DNA of 14,199 nucleotides. It comes from Bacillota bacterium (GTDB lineage Bacteria; Bacillota; Sulfobacillia; JAJZYS01; JAJYTV01). Positions within the stretch are counted from its first letter, which is position 1. The number at the start of each line of letters is the position of its first letter. The stretch is taken from NCBI GenBank assembly GCA_021806845.1, contig JAKAPV010000046.1, positions 1 through 14,199 of the forward strand, given 5' to 3'. Of the stretch, positions 6,849 to 14,049 are shown piece after piece. The position numbers and the translations under genes were made by a program. A model generated the notes under the pieces. That model saw only the letters and a list, made by a program, of their open reading frames with translations, made no database searches and was not told where the DNA came from.

Positions 6849-8206
6849 TGCAGCGCCTCCTGCAAGCGTTCTACGGCACGTTCGAGACCGACAGACCGTG
6901 AGGCCTTGAAGAGGACTACGTCTCCGGGGCGGGCTTCCCTGCGCAAAGCGGCGAGCAGGTCATCGAGGTCCGCCACCGCCATTGCCTGGCCGCCGGCGCT
7001 GCGCGCGGCCTGAGCGACCTCCTGGCCGAACTGCCCGAGCGCGAGTACGAGGTCCGCGCAGTGCGCGGCATCCCTGCCCATCTCGCGATGCAGGTCCAGC
7101 TCAGCATCGCCCAGTTCACGCATGTCTCCCAGCACTGCGATCCGCCTGCCGTCCGACGGAAGATCCCGCAGGAGCGCCAGTGCGACTTGCAGGGACTGCG
7201 GCGAGGCGTTGTAGGTATCGTCCACCACCGTCAGGCCCGCGACGGCAAAGGCGCGCAGTCGGCCCTTTTGTGGCCGCGCGCTCGAGAGGGCTGCGACGGC
7301 GTCCTCGAATCTGACGCCAGCCGCGATGGCTCCGGCTACGGACAGCGAGGCATCCAGCACGGCACCCTCCCCTACGAATGCGACCTCGCCTGCGCAAGTC
7401 CTGCCTGCATAGCCGAGCAGAATGCGCGTGCCGGCAAGACCCTGGCCCTGTGTCCCTAGGATGCGCAGGTCCGCGTCCGGACCGTGCCCGACCAGCAGCA
7501 CGTTCGCCGGCGCGCAGAGGCGCAGCTGGGGCATGTAGGGGTCGTCCGCGTTGAGCACCGCGGTGCCGTCCGTCGGCAACTCCGAGAGGAGTTCGGACTT
7601 CGCGCGCACGATCGCGTCGACGCTGCCGAGCTCCGAAAGGTGCGAGATGCCGATCAGCGTGATGATCCCCACCTTGGGTCGCAGAATGCGCGCCAGGCGG
7701 CGGATCTCGCCCTTGCCGCGCATGCCGAGTTCGAACACTGCGGCGCGGTGGTCTTCGCGCAGCGAGAAGAGCGCCAGCGGCATGCCGATATCCGAGTTGT
7801 AGTTGCCCGGGTTGCGGAAGACGTCGCCCAAGGGGGAGAGGCAGGATGCCCAGAGTTCCTTCGTCGTCGTCTTGCCGACAGATCCGGTGACCGCGCAGAC
7901 AAGTCCGGGGTAATCTGCCGCCATCTTGCGCGCCGCGGCAAGGAGTCCGCGCCGGACGTCTTCCACCCTCACCACGGCGGCGTCGCCCGCGACCTCCACA
8001 TCGTGGTCGACCAAGGCGCCCCGCGCACCCGCCGCAAGTGCCTGTCCAACGAAGAGGTGCCCGTCTGTCCGCTCGCCCTCGATCGCAGTAAAGAGGTCTC
8101 CGGGCTGGATCTCGCGGGAGTCCGCGACGGCTCTTGGGATCTCCCATTCGGGGTCACCCTGCAGCAGCTGTCCGCGTGCCGCCTGGGCAAGCTCCTGCGC
8201 CGTCAC
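6845..8206 (-). CDS. murF: UDP-MurNAc-tripeptide--D-Ala-D-Ala ligase MurF
   Basis: MurF adds D-Ala-D-Ala to UDP-MurNAc-tripeptide in the cytoplasm, using ATP. The 453-residue Mur ligase has the N-terminal substrate domain (DSREIQPGDLFTAIEG, 29-44; family pattern DSRxxxPGDLFxA), the ATP loop AVTGSVGKTTTKE (105-117), NPGNYNSDIGMP (132-143), which is typical of MurF, the Mg/ATP residues around HLSELGS (189-195), KGRL (314-317) and DDTYNASP (329-336) leading into the C-terminal domain, and VLGDMRELG (358-366). The GTG start has GGAGG seven bases ahead, inside the end of murE, and overlaps the murE stop by four bases (GTGA). The stop overlaps mraY the same way, so murE-murF-mraY form one coupled block. 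Confidence 0.96.
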   Translation of the reverse strand: MTAQELAQAARGQLLQGDPEWEIPRAVADSREIQPGDLFTAIEGERTDGHLFVGQALAAGARGALVDHDVEVAGDAAVVRVEDVRRGLLAAARKMAADYPGLVCAVTGSVGKTTTKELWASCLSPLGDVFRNPGNYNSDIGMPLALFSLREDHRAAVFELGMRGKGEIRRLARILRPKVGIITLIGISHLSELGSVDAIVRAKSELLSELPTDGTAVLNADDPYMPQLRLCAPANVLLVGHGPDADLRILGTQGQGLAGTRILLGYAGRTCAGEVAFVGEGAVLDASLSVAGAIAAGVRFEDAVAALSSARPQKGRLRAFAVAGLTVVDDTYNASPQSLQVALALLRDLPSDGRRIAVLGDMRELGDAELDLHREMGRDAAHCADLVLALGQFGQEVAQAARSAGGQAMAVADLDDLLAALRREARPGDVVLFKASRSVGLERAVERLQEALQ

Positions 8207-9654
8207 CGGATTTCCTCCAGCGCCTTCCGGGCCTCTTCCCGGTCGTCAAAATGAAACACCTGACCGCCGACGAGCTGGTAGTCCTCGTGTCCCTTGCCGG
8301 CGATCACCAGGATGTCCCCGGCCCGCGCTTCCGCAACGGCCGCGCGGATCGCCTCCGTACGGTCGACGATGCGGGTGTAGTTCTTGCGGCCGGTGCCCTG
8401 GATCCCTTCGACGATCGCGTCGATGATCCGCTCGGGGCTCTCGGAGCGCGGATTGTCGCTCGTGAGGAATACCTTGTCGGCGAGCTGCGCCGCGAGCGCT
8501 CCCATCAGCGGCCGCTTGCCGCGGTCGCGGTCCCCGCCGCAGCCGAAGACGATCAGGACGCGCCCGCGGGAGATGTCCCGCGCGGCGTGGAGCAGCTTCT
8601 CGATGCCGTCCGGGGTATGCGCATAGTCCACCACGACCTCGAACGGCTGCCCGCGGTCGATCCTCTGGAAGCGGCCGGGCGGCGGCTGCGCCGACGTGAG
8701 GGCCTCCCCGATCTCCTCTGTACCGACGCCAGCCGCGTACGCGACGGCGGTGGCGGCTACGGCGTTCTGCACGTTGAAGATGCCGGCGATCGGAAGCGAA
8801 ACGGGCACCTCCTCGCCGTGCACGCAGAGGAGAAAGCGCGTTCCTCGCGGCCCGAGCTCGATGTCCTTGGCGTAGATGTCTGCAGCGTCCCGCACCGAAA
8901 AGCGCAGGACGTTGGCACGCGTGCGCCGCACGAAATGCTCCGCGGCGGGGTCATCCGCGTTCACGATGCCGAACGCCTCCGGCTCCAGCGCGTCGAAGAG
9001 CATGAGCTTTGCGTCGAGGTAGCGCTCCAGCGTGCCGTGGTAGTCGAGATGATCCTGGGTCAGGTTCGTGAAGACCGCCCCGGCGAAGCGCACGCCGATC
9101 ACGCGCCCGAGGTCGAGCGCGTGCGAGGAGACCTCCATTGCGACGTCCTGCGTTCCTGCCTGCAGCATCTGCTCGAACCAGCGCTGCAGGTCGGTCGCCT
9201 CAGGCGTAGTCCGCTTCGAGTGCGAAGGGACGCCCCCGATCGTCCGCTCGACCGTGCCGACGAGGTCGACGCTGCGGCCGGCGTGGCGCAGGATGTGGCG
9301 CAGGAGATACGTCGTCGTCGTCTTGCCGTTCGTTCCGGTCACTCCGAATACGCGCAGCCGGCGGGTCGGATCGCCGTGGATGCGGGCAGACAGTGGCCCG
9401 AGCGCGCGCCGGGTATCGTCGACCACGAGGCAGGGGACGCCCGGCGGTACGGCCCCTGGGTCGCTCACGCAGACGGCTACCGCCCCCCTGCGCAGCGCCT
9501 CCGGGATGAAGGTATGGCCGTCATGGACCCGGCCGACGACCGCGCAGTAGAGGTCGCCGGGCCGGCAATCCCGGGAGTCATGCTCTACGTCGAGAACCTC
9601 CGCGTCCGGTCCGACCATTCGACCAATGTCATGGGACAATTGCGTGAGGAGCAA
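8203..9654 (-). CDS. murE: UDP-MurNAc-L-Ala-D-Glu:meso-diaminopimelate ligase MurE
   Basis: MurE adds the third amino acid of the stem peptide. The 483-residue protein has DSRDCRPGDLYCAVVG (26-41), the ATP loop GVTGTNGKTTTTY (104-116), TTPEATDLQ (149-157), MEVSSHAL (173-180), the Lys of YLDAKLMLF (212-220), which in the family is carbamylated, and YAHTPDGIEKLL (344-355). DNPR at 400-403 followed by SESP is the motif of meso-diaminopimelate-specific MurE; lysine-specific enzymes lack it. GKGHEDYQ (453-460) is also conserved. The start TTG at 9654 is preceded by GGAGGT and gives a normal N terminus. It lies 56 bases after the PBP gene and overlaps murF by GTGA. Confidence 0.96.
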   Translation of the reverse strand: MLLTQLSHDIGRMVGPDAEVLDVEHDSRDCRPGDLYCAVVGRVHDGHTFIPEALRRGAVAVCVSDPGAVPPGVPCLVVDDTRRALGPLSARIHGDPTRRLRVFGVTGTNGKTTTTYLLRHILRHAGRSVDLVGTVERTIGGVPSHSKRTTPEATDLQRWFEQMLQAGTQDVAMEVSSHALDLGRVIGVRFAGAVFTNLTQDHLDYHGTLERYLDAKLMLFDALEPEAFGIVNADDPAAEHFVRRTRANVLRFSVRDAADIYAKDIELGPRGTRFLLCVHGEEVPVSLPIAGIFNVQNAVAATAVAYAAGVGTEEIGEALTSAQPPPGRFQRIDRGQPFEVVVDYAHTPDGIEKLLHAARDISRGRVLIVFGCGGDRDRGKRPLMGALAAQLADKVFLTSDNPRSESPERIIDAIVEGIQGTGRKNYTRIVDRTEAIRAAVAEARAGDILVIAGKGHEDYQLVGGQVFHFDDREEARKALEEIR

Positions 9655-9660
9655 GGTGCA

Positions 9661-9665
9661 CCTCC
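9661..9665 (-). promoter_or_regulatory. Ribosome binding site supporting the TTG start of murE
   Basis: GGAGG (followed by TGCACC) on the minus strand, six bases before the TTG at 9654; this is the only start in the area with a strong site. Confidence 0.7.
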
Positions 9666-9710
9666 ATGCGCGGGGTCAACTGGCTTCATCTTCCATTATG
9701 GCAATGTCGT

Positions 9711-11771
9711 CTACATGTTATGCGGTGTCGGCGGCTCCTTGGCCACCACGGCGACTGCAGCTCCGCGCGGAAGCGTGGTGCCCGCCTTCGGCTCCTGCTC
9801 CACGACGACGCCGTCGCCGACAACGCGGAGGATAAGTCCAGTCTTGTCGAGTGCAACTGCTGCCTGGGAAACCGTGAGGCCGACGAGGTTCGGAACCTCG
9901 ACCTGCCCGCCGTCCCCGAGATACACCAGCACCCGCGAACCGGGTGTCACCGCGGCGCCCGCGGGTGGAAACTGGGACGTCACCCGCTGCCCCTGGCCGA
10001 GCAGCGACGCCTGCATGCCCGCCGCCTTGAGGCTCGCTTGGGCCTGCGCGGCAGTCTGCCCGAGGAGGTTCGGGATCGGCGCCGGCGCGGCCACGTCCGC
10101 CGGGATCTTCAGGGCGGCCATGATCTGCGTCATGGCGCGGCCGACGACCGGTGCGGCGATCTGTCCGCCGTAGTACGGCCCGACCGGTTCGAAGATCTCG
10201 ACGAGCATCTCGACCGGCGGCGCTTGCGCTGGACCAAAGCCGACGAACGAGGAGATGTACTTTCCTTCTACGTACCGGCCGTTGATCACTTCCTGGGCGG
10301 TGCCGGTCTTTCCGGCCAGACGGTACCCGGGAATCTGGGCCGGCCGGCCGCTGCCCCTCTGGACGACCCCCTCCAGGAGATTCACCGCAACCTTCGCCGA
10401 AGCCTCCGGGACGATGCGCGTCCCCGCGTCAGACCAGCGCTGCAGTATTTTCCCGCCCGGCGAGACGATCTCCTTCATGACGTGGGGAGTGTGCCAGATT
10501 CCACCATCCGCGATCGCGCTGACCGCGGAGATCAGTTCGATCGGCGACAGTGCCAGCGTCTGGCCGAACGCCATGGTCGCCAGGTCGATCGGCTTGACGA
10601 GCCTCTGCGGCGGCACGATGGCGCGGGCTTCGCCCGGAAGGTCCACTCCCGTCAGGCCGATCACGTGGAAGGCCCGCAGGTAATCGTAGAACCGCTGCAC
10701 CCCTAGCTTCAAGCCCACCTCGACAAACCCGACGTTGCACGACTTGGCGACCACGTCTCCGAAGTCGAGCGGCCCGTGACCCCCCGCCTTCCAGCAGTGC
10801 ACGGGGATGCCGTCGACCCGGACGAAGCCCGGGTCGAAGAACGGACTTCGCGGCGTGACGACGCCGGCCGCGAGCGCGGCTGCGGTGGTGATCGCCTTGA
10901 AGGTCGAGCCGGGCGGCAGCACGTCGCTCACGACGGTGTTGCGCCGCTGCGACGCGGTGTAGTCCTTGAAGGATGCGGGGTTGTACGAGGGGTCGATCGC
11001 GAGGGCGAGGATCGCGGAAGTCCGGGTGTCCATCACGATGACCTGGACCTGCTGCGCCCCGGTATCCGCTTTGGCGGTCGCCGCGGCGTCCTCGGCGATC
11101 CGCTGGATGTCCGCGCGCAAGGTGAGCACGAGTGTGTTGCCGGGCGTCGGCGGGTTGTAGGTCACGCGCGGCTCCGGCAGGGGGCCGTTGCGTGCGTCCA
11201 TCTCGATGCCGATCGCACCGTTCTTGCCGTTGAGGACCGCATCGTAGGTGCGCTCGAGCCCTTCGAGGCCTTGGTTGTCGATGCCGGTAAAGCCGACGGT
11301 GGCACCCGCGAGGGGACCGAGCGGGAAGACCTGCGTCGCCTGTGGCGCGAGGTCGACCCCCACGATTCCGAGCGCGCGCACTTCGTTCGCCTGCTGGTCC
11401 GTGAGCTTTCGCTGCAGCCAGACGATCGCGACGCGACGCGAGAGCAGCGTTTGAAGGCGGCTCTCCGGAGTCCCGAGGACCTGCGCGAGGGCCTGGGCCG
11501 CCAGCGCGGGAGACTTGACCTGCGCCGGCACCGCGTAGAGCGCGTAGCTGGTCTTCGAGGCCGCAAGCACGGCACCGTCAGCCGTAACCACCTCACCGCG
11601 CGGCGCGCCCACAGGGATGCTGCGAATGCGAACCGAACGGCCGGACTTTGCCAGTCCTGGGCCACGCACCAGCATTACGAATCCGGTGCGCAGCAGGAGC
11701 GCCGCACACACGACAATGACCAAAACGAGCGCCGCGAAGATGCGGCGCCGCTGCGTGCTGGTCGGTGGCAC
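9711..11771 (-). CDS. ftsI: Class B penicillin-binding protein, FtsI/PBP2B/SpoVD type with two PASTA domains
   Basis: This is the septal transpeptidase that crosslinks peptidoglycan made by FtsW. Numbered from the GTG at 11771 (686 residues) it has one membrane segment (about 11-30), a PBP dimer/pedestal domain (about 45-205, beginning PVGAPRGEVVTADG) and a transpeptidase domain (about 215-555). Active-site motifs are complete: nucleophile in PGSTFK (287-292, Ser289 and Lys292), SCN (344-346) and KTGTAQ (488-493). Two PASTA domains close the protein (about 566-622 and 626-681). B. subtilis PBP2B has two PASTA domains and SpoVD one; only one such gene is present here, so I cannot decide between a vegetative and a sporulation role. 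An ATG six bases upstream (11777) is directly joined to GGAGG, with no spacer; the GTG has six bases and is preferred. It follows ftsL after 25 bases. Confidence 0.93.
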   Translation of the reverse strand: MPPTSTQRRRIFAALVLVIVVCAALLLRTGFVMLVRGPGLAKSGRSVRIRSIPVGAPRGEVVTADGAVLAASKTSYALYAVPAQVKSPALAAQALAQVLGTPESRLQTLLSRRVAIVWLQRKLTDQQANEVRALGIVGVDLAPQATQVFPLGPLAGATVGFTGIDNQGLEGLERTYDAVLNGKNGAIGIEMDARNGPLPEPRVTYNPPTPGNTLVLTLRADIQRIAEDAAATAKADTGAQQVQVIVMDTRTSAILALAIDPSYNPASFKDYTASQRRNTVVSDVLPPGSTFKAITTAAALAAGVVTPRSPFFDPGFVRVDGIPVHCWKAGGHGPLDFGDVVAKSCNVGFVEVGLKLGVQRFYDYLRAFHVIGLTGVDLPGEARAIVPPQRLVKPIDLATMAFGQTLALSPIELISAVSAIADGGIWHTPHVMKEIVSPGGKILQRWSDAGTRIVPEASAKVAVNLLEGVVQRGSGRPAQIPGYRLAGKTGTAQEVINGRYVEGKYISSFVGFGPAQAPPVEMLVEIFEPVGPYYGGQIAAPVVGRAMTQIMAALKIPADVAAPAPIPNLLGQTAAQAQASLKAAGMQASLLGQGQRVTSQFPPAGAAVTPGSRVLVYLGDGGQVEVPNLVGLTVSQAAVALDKTGLILRVVGDGVVVEQEPKAGTTLPRGAAVAVVAKEPPTPHNM

Positions 11772-11777
11772 AGGCAT

Positions 11778-11784
11778 CCTCCCC
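11778..11784 (-). promoter_or_regulatory. Ribosome binding site that favours the GTG start of the PBP gene
   Basis: GGGGAGG on the minus strand abuts ATG (11777) with zero spacing but lies six bases before GTG (11771). Normal spacing is about 5-9 bases, so the GTG is the more likely start. Confidence 0.6.
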
Positions 11785-11796
11785 GTGTTGGAGGCG

Positions 11797-12237
11797 CTAC
11801 AACCTGGCCACCTCGTTCGCGATGGCCTGGATCACGGCGCCGATTGCCGCCAGGAATCCGCTGCGCTTCACCTTGGGCTGCGTCGCCGATGCTGTCTGCT
11901 GCGTCTGCACCGCCGGTACGGAGACCGCCATAACGGTGCTGGCAGGCGCCAGTTGCAGCTTCGGCGCCTCGCTCACAAGGCGCTCGGTGGACGTGAGCGC
12001 CGCAACCTGGCCCTCGAGGTTCGCCTCCTGGGAGGTGGCGACCGTCAGCTGGCTGTGCAGGTAGTCCAGCTGGTAGCCAGCCTGCGCGGCGACCGCGAAG
12101 CGGGACACGGCGAAGAGGCCGATCCCGACCGTCACCACGAGCCGGGCTACGAACCGCCCCATGTTGGACCGGGTCTTGGGGACTGCCTTCCGAACCGGAG
12201 CTTGCGCTTGTGCTTCCAGGCGTCTTTCCGGGATCAT
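11797..12237 (-). CDS. ftsL: FtsL-like cell division protein
   Basis: FtsL is a small bitopic protein that forms a coiled-coil complex with DivIC/FtsB and FtsQ and activates FtsW-PBP. Sequence identity in this family is low; the call rests on position (between rsmH and the PBP gene) and architecture. The 146-residue protein has a basic cytoplasmic start (1-28), one membrane segment (about 29-51), a heptad-like outside helix (about 54-92, QLDYLHSQLTVATSQEANLE), then RLVSEAPKLQLAPASTVMAV (86-105), which matches the usual short ending where FtsL proteins stop. Here about 40 residues more follow: a Thr/Gln/Ala-rich linker and a hydrophobic helix (126-146, SGFLAAIGAVIQAIANEVARL without its first residues in family members). 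ATG has GGAGG seven bases ahead, two bases after the rsmH stop. Confidence 0.82.
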   Translation of the reverse strand: MIPERRLEAQAQAPVRKAVPKTRSNMGRFVARLVVTVGIGLFAVSRFAVAAQAGYQLDYLHSQLTVATSQEANLEGQVAALTSTERLVSEAPKLQLAPASTVMAVSVPAVQTQQTASATQPKVKRSGFLAAIGAVIQAIANEVARL

Positions 12238-12239
12238 CG

Positions 12240-13112
12240 CTATGCCTCCTGGCCTTCGGGGAGAACGACCGCCACCCGGAGCTTGGCACTGCGTGCCCGC
12301 GGGTTGCGCTCGCGTTCCGCTTGTGTCGCCTGAATCGGCTTCTTCGTGGTCTGCTCGTAGGGCGCGAGCTGGAATCGCCGCTTGACGATGCGGTCCTCGA
12401 GCGAGTGGAAGCTGATCACGCCCACCCTGCCCCCGGGCCGCACGATCCGCGCGGCCGCCTCGAGCGCCGCAGAGAGGGCGCCGAGCTCGTCATTGACCGC
12501 GATGCGCAGGGCCTGGAACGTACGGCGCGCCGGATGTCCCATGTGCGGGGACGAAGGCACGGCCGCCGCGACGATGCTGCGCAGTTCCTTGGTCGTGCGG
12601 ATCGGCCGGTGCTCGACGATGCGCTGCGCCACCCGGCGCGCATGCCGTTCCTCCCCGTACTCCCGGATGATGCGCTCGAGTTCTTCCTCGTCCCATTCGT
12701 TCACGACGCTCTCTGCCGAGACGGGCTGGGTGGGGTCCATGCGCATGTCGAGCGGACCGTCTGCCCGGAATGAGAAGCCGCGTTCCGCGCGATCGATCTG
12801 CGCTGACGAGACTCCGAGGTCAAAGAGAACGGCGTCCGCTGGCGTGAACCCCTCCTCGCCGGCGATGCGTTCCACCTCGCGAAAATTGCCGTGACGCAGC
12901 ACCACCGCCTCGGGAAGGCGTTGCCGCGCTGATGACAGCGCGTCTGGATCCTGGTCGATGCCGAGCAGGCGCCCCTCGGGGGTGATCGCCGCATAGAGCG
13001 CGATCGCGTGCCCTCCGAACCCGACCGTGCAGTCGATGACCGTGGCTCCACGCTGCGGGGCAAGCTCCTGCAGGACTTCGGAGAGCAGTACCGGCTGATG
13101 AATGGGCTTCAT
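12240..13112 (-). CDS. rsmH: 16S rRNA m4C1402 N4-methyltransferase RsmH (MraW)
   Basis: RsmH methylates N4 of C1402 in 16S rRNA with S-adenosylmethionine, fine-tuning the ribosomal P site; it is a standing member of dcw clusters. The 290-residue protein has HQPVLLSEVL (5-14), the SAM loop DCTVGFGGHA (27-36), DQDPDAL (53-59), DLGVSSAQID (98-107), RGFSFRADGPLDMRMD (111-126), TFQALRIAVNDEL (198-210), ISFHSLEDRIVKRRF (233-247) and NPRARSAKLR (270-279). The start ATG overlaps the mraZ stop by four bases (ATGA). The frame continues upstream without a stop, but that part only shadows mraZ and breaks the normal MKPIHQPVLL start. ftsL starts two bases after its stop. Confidence 0.97.
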   Translation of the reverse strand: MKPIHQPVLLSEVLQELAPQRGATVIDCTVGFGGHAIALYAAITPEGRLLGIDQDPDALSSARQRLPEAVVLRHGNFREVERIAGEEGFTPADAVLFDLGVSSAQIDRAERGFSFRADGPLDMRMDPTQPVSAESVVNEWDEEELERIIREYGEERHARRVAQRIVEHRPIRTTKELRSIVAAAVPSSPHMGHPARRTFQALRIAVNDELGALSAALEAAARIVRPGGRVGVISFHSLEDRIVKRRFQLAPYEQTTKKPIQATQAERERNPRARSAKLRVAVVLPEGQEA

Positions 13113-13546
13113 TTGAGCAACCCCAGCCTTCCGAGATTCTCCGCAAGCTCCTCCGGTGACGTCTGCGCGTCGCCGGAGTAGTTCTCCCAGCCGTCCTGCG
13201 GCCAGATCTCCACCCGCGTCGCCACGCCCACAATCACCGCATCCTTCGCCAGGCCCGCGTACTCGCGCAGAACCTGCGGCACGAGAATCCTGCCCTGCTT
13301 GTCGGGTTCGCACTCGCTCGCGCCAGCAAAGAAGAAGCGGGCGAAGGCGCGCGCCTCCGCACTGGTCAGCGGAAGCTGGCCAAGCTTTTCTTCGACCCCT
13401 TCCCACTCGCGTCCGGAGTAGAGGAAAAGGCACTTGTCGAGGCCCTTGGTGATGACGAAACGCGGTCCGAGTTGCTCGCGCATGCGTGCAGGGATGAACA
13501 GCCGTCCCTTGTCGTCCAAGCTGTGGCGGAACTCCCCCATGAACAT
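13109..13546 (-). CDS. mraZ: Transcriptional regulator MraZ
   Basis: MraZ is a DNA-binding, AbrB-fold protein that binds repeats ahead of its own gene and controls the dcw operon. The 145-residue protein has the two DxxxR half-motifs, DDKGRLFIPAR (11-21) and DKQGRILVPQ (82-91), each followed by a short beta-type domain, so the two-fold internal repeat typical of the family is complete. The start ATG at 13546 gives the usual MFMGEFRHSLD opening and lies eight bases after AAAGGGGGG. A longer frame upstream would run across the control region and through a terminator, so it is not coding. The stop overlaps rsmH (ATGA). Regulation is likely by itself: 10-bp repeats sit 20-44 bases ahead of the start. 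Confidence 0.96.
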   Translation of the reverse strand: MFMGEFRHSLDDKGRLFIPARMREQLGPRFVITKGLDKCLFLYSGREWEGVEEKLGQLPLTSAEARAFARFFFAGASECEPDKQGRILVPQVLREYAGLAKDAVIVGVATRVEIWPQDGWENYSGDAQTSPEELAENLGRLGLLK

Positions 13547-13565
13547 GCGCGTCGCCCCCCTTTCC

Positions 13566-13590
13566 CTCCACGCTTCCCCACTTTTCCCCA
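13566..13590 (-). promoter_or_regulatory. MraZ box array ahead of mraZ
   Basis: On the minus strand TGGGG (13586-13590), TGGGG (13576-13580) and TGGAG (13566-13570) recur exactly every ten bases, with GGGGG at 13556-13560 as a possible fourth. The spacers start AAAAG and AAGCG. MraZ of Escherichia coli binds TGGGN repeats with five-base spacers, and the Mollicutes site is AAAGTG-like; both fit this array. One repeat per helical turn puts all on the same face. It overlaps the probable start of transcription, so MraZ most likely represses its own operon here (inference). Confidence 0.78.
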
Positions 13591-13639
13591 CTATGTTCTG
13601 CCCATGGCCGGTTTCTCCTGCTTGTTGCTCCACGAATTG

Positions 13640-13676
13640 AATAAAAGAGACCGGACGCACTGCTGTGCGTCCGGTC
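13640..13676 (-). terminator. Rho-independent terminator after the zinc-ribbon gene
   Basis: A perfect 12-base inverted repeat (13649-13660 with 13665-13676, loop of four) starts 14 bases after the stop at 13690. On the minus strand it is followed by TCTTTTATT. On the plus strand no T run follows the stem directly. It isolates the small upstream gene from the dcw operon, so mraZ must have its own promoter between about 13590 and 13648. Confidence 0.88.
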
Positions 13677-13689
13677 GGAAGGGCTCTTT

Positions 13690-13860
13690 CTAGACGGCGA
13701 TCGGTTCGTGATGGTCGGTAACTACTAGGAGGTGGAGTTGATGACCGCAGGTCGGGCAGCGGATTTCCGCCATTTGCCGCACGGTCCGCGGACTCTCGGT
13801 CAGGCCCTGCGCGCCACAGCCGGCGCAGAGGAACTCGATGAGACGATGCTGCTCATCCAT
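13690..13860 (-). CDS. Small zinc-ribbon protein of unknown function
   Basis: A 56-residue protein, not recognised as a named family. Two CxxC knuckles, CAGC (12-15) and CPTC (35-38), lie 19 residues apart, as in a zinc ribbon that folds around one zinc ion; His at 40, 43, 50 and 51 add metal-binding potential. The middle (SPRTVRQMAEIRC) is basic, so binding to nucleic acid or to a protein is possible but not shown. There is no membrane segment or signal peptide. Evidence that it is real: GGGAGG seven bases before the ATG, GC-rich codon use like the neighbours, and a matching terminator right after the stop. The frame also runs upstream without a stop across the tRNA gene, but that part is the known false peptide from antisense tRNA reading. 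It forms a single-gene unit, divergent from the tRNA, between it and the dcw operon. Confidence 0.72.
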   Translation of the reverse strand: MDEQHRLIEFLCAGCGAQGLTESPRTVRQMAEIRCPTCGHQLHLLVVTDHHEPIAV

Positions 13861-13872
13861 GTGCCTGCCTCC

Positions 13873-13900
13873 CTTGAATCGTCCTCGTGGACTCTTCAAG
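13873..13900 (-). promoter_or_regulatory. Leader hairpin with tandem G-A mismatches, just ahead of the zinc-ribbon gene's Shine-Dalgarno
   Basis: As minus-strand RNA, outer arms CUUGAA/UUCAAG pair, then GA faces GA (a tandem sheared G-A motif), then GUCC/GGAC closes an ACGA loop. The 3' arm touches the GGGAGG ribosome binding site. A second small hairpin (GCCG/CGGC, 13900-13913) lies just upstream. On the other strand the mismatches would be U and C, less stable, which favours function in the minus-strand transcript. It could control translation or be a DNA palindrome for a repressor; no known riboswitch is recognised. Confidence 0.4.
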
Positions 13901-14007
13901 CCGTCGTTTCGGCAGTAGAATTCCCAAACCTGCTGACGAACTAGCAGAACTTTCACATTGTGAGCAGGCCGTCCACCGATCCCATCAGACCCAGGCTTTC
14001 CGGCGCC

Positions 14008-14036
14008 TTGACGCGGCCAGGGGCCCGCGATATGAT
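14008..14036 (+). promoter_or_regulatory. Sigma-A type promoter of tRNA-Ala
   Basis: TTGACG (14008-14013) and TATGAT (14031-14036) are separated by exactly 17 bases, each differing from consensus at one position. The tRNA begins 14 bases after the -10 box, leaving a leader of about seven bases. Confidence 0.85.
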
Positions 14037-14049
14037 GTATTTCGCGCTT

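Noticed and set aside
8134..10173. 679-codon plus-strand frame opposite murE and the PBP gene
   Set aside because: It spans parts of three genuine minus-strand genes and has no family motif; typical of GC-rich shadows.
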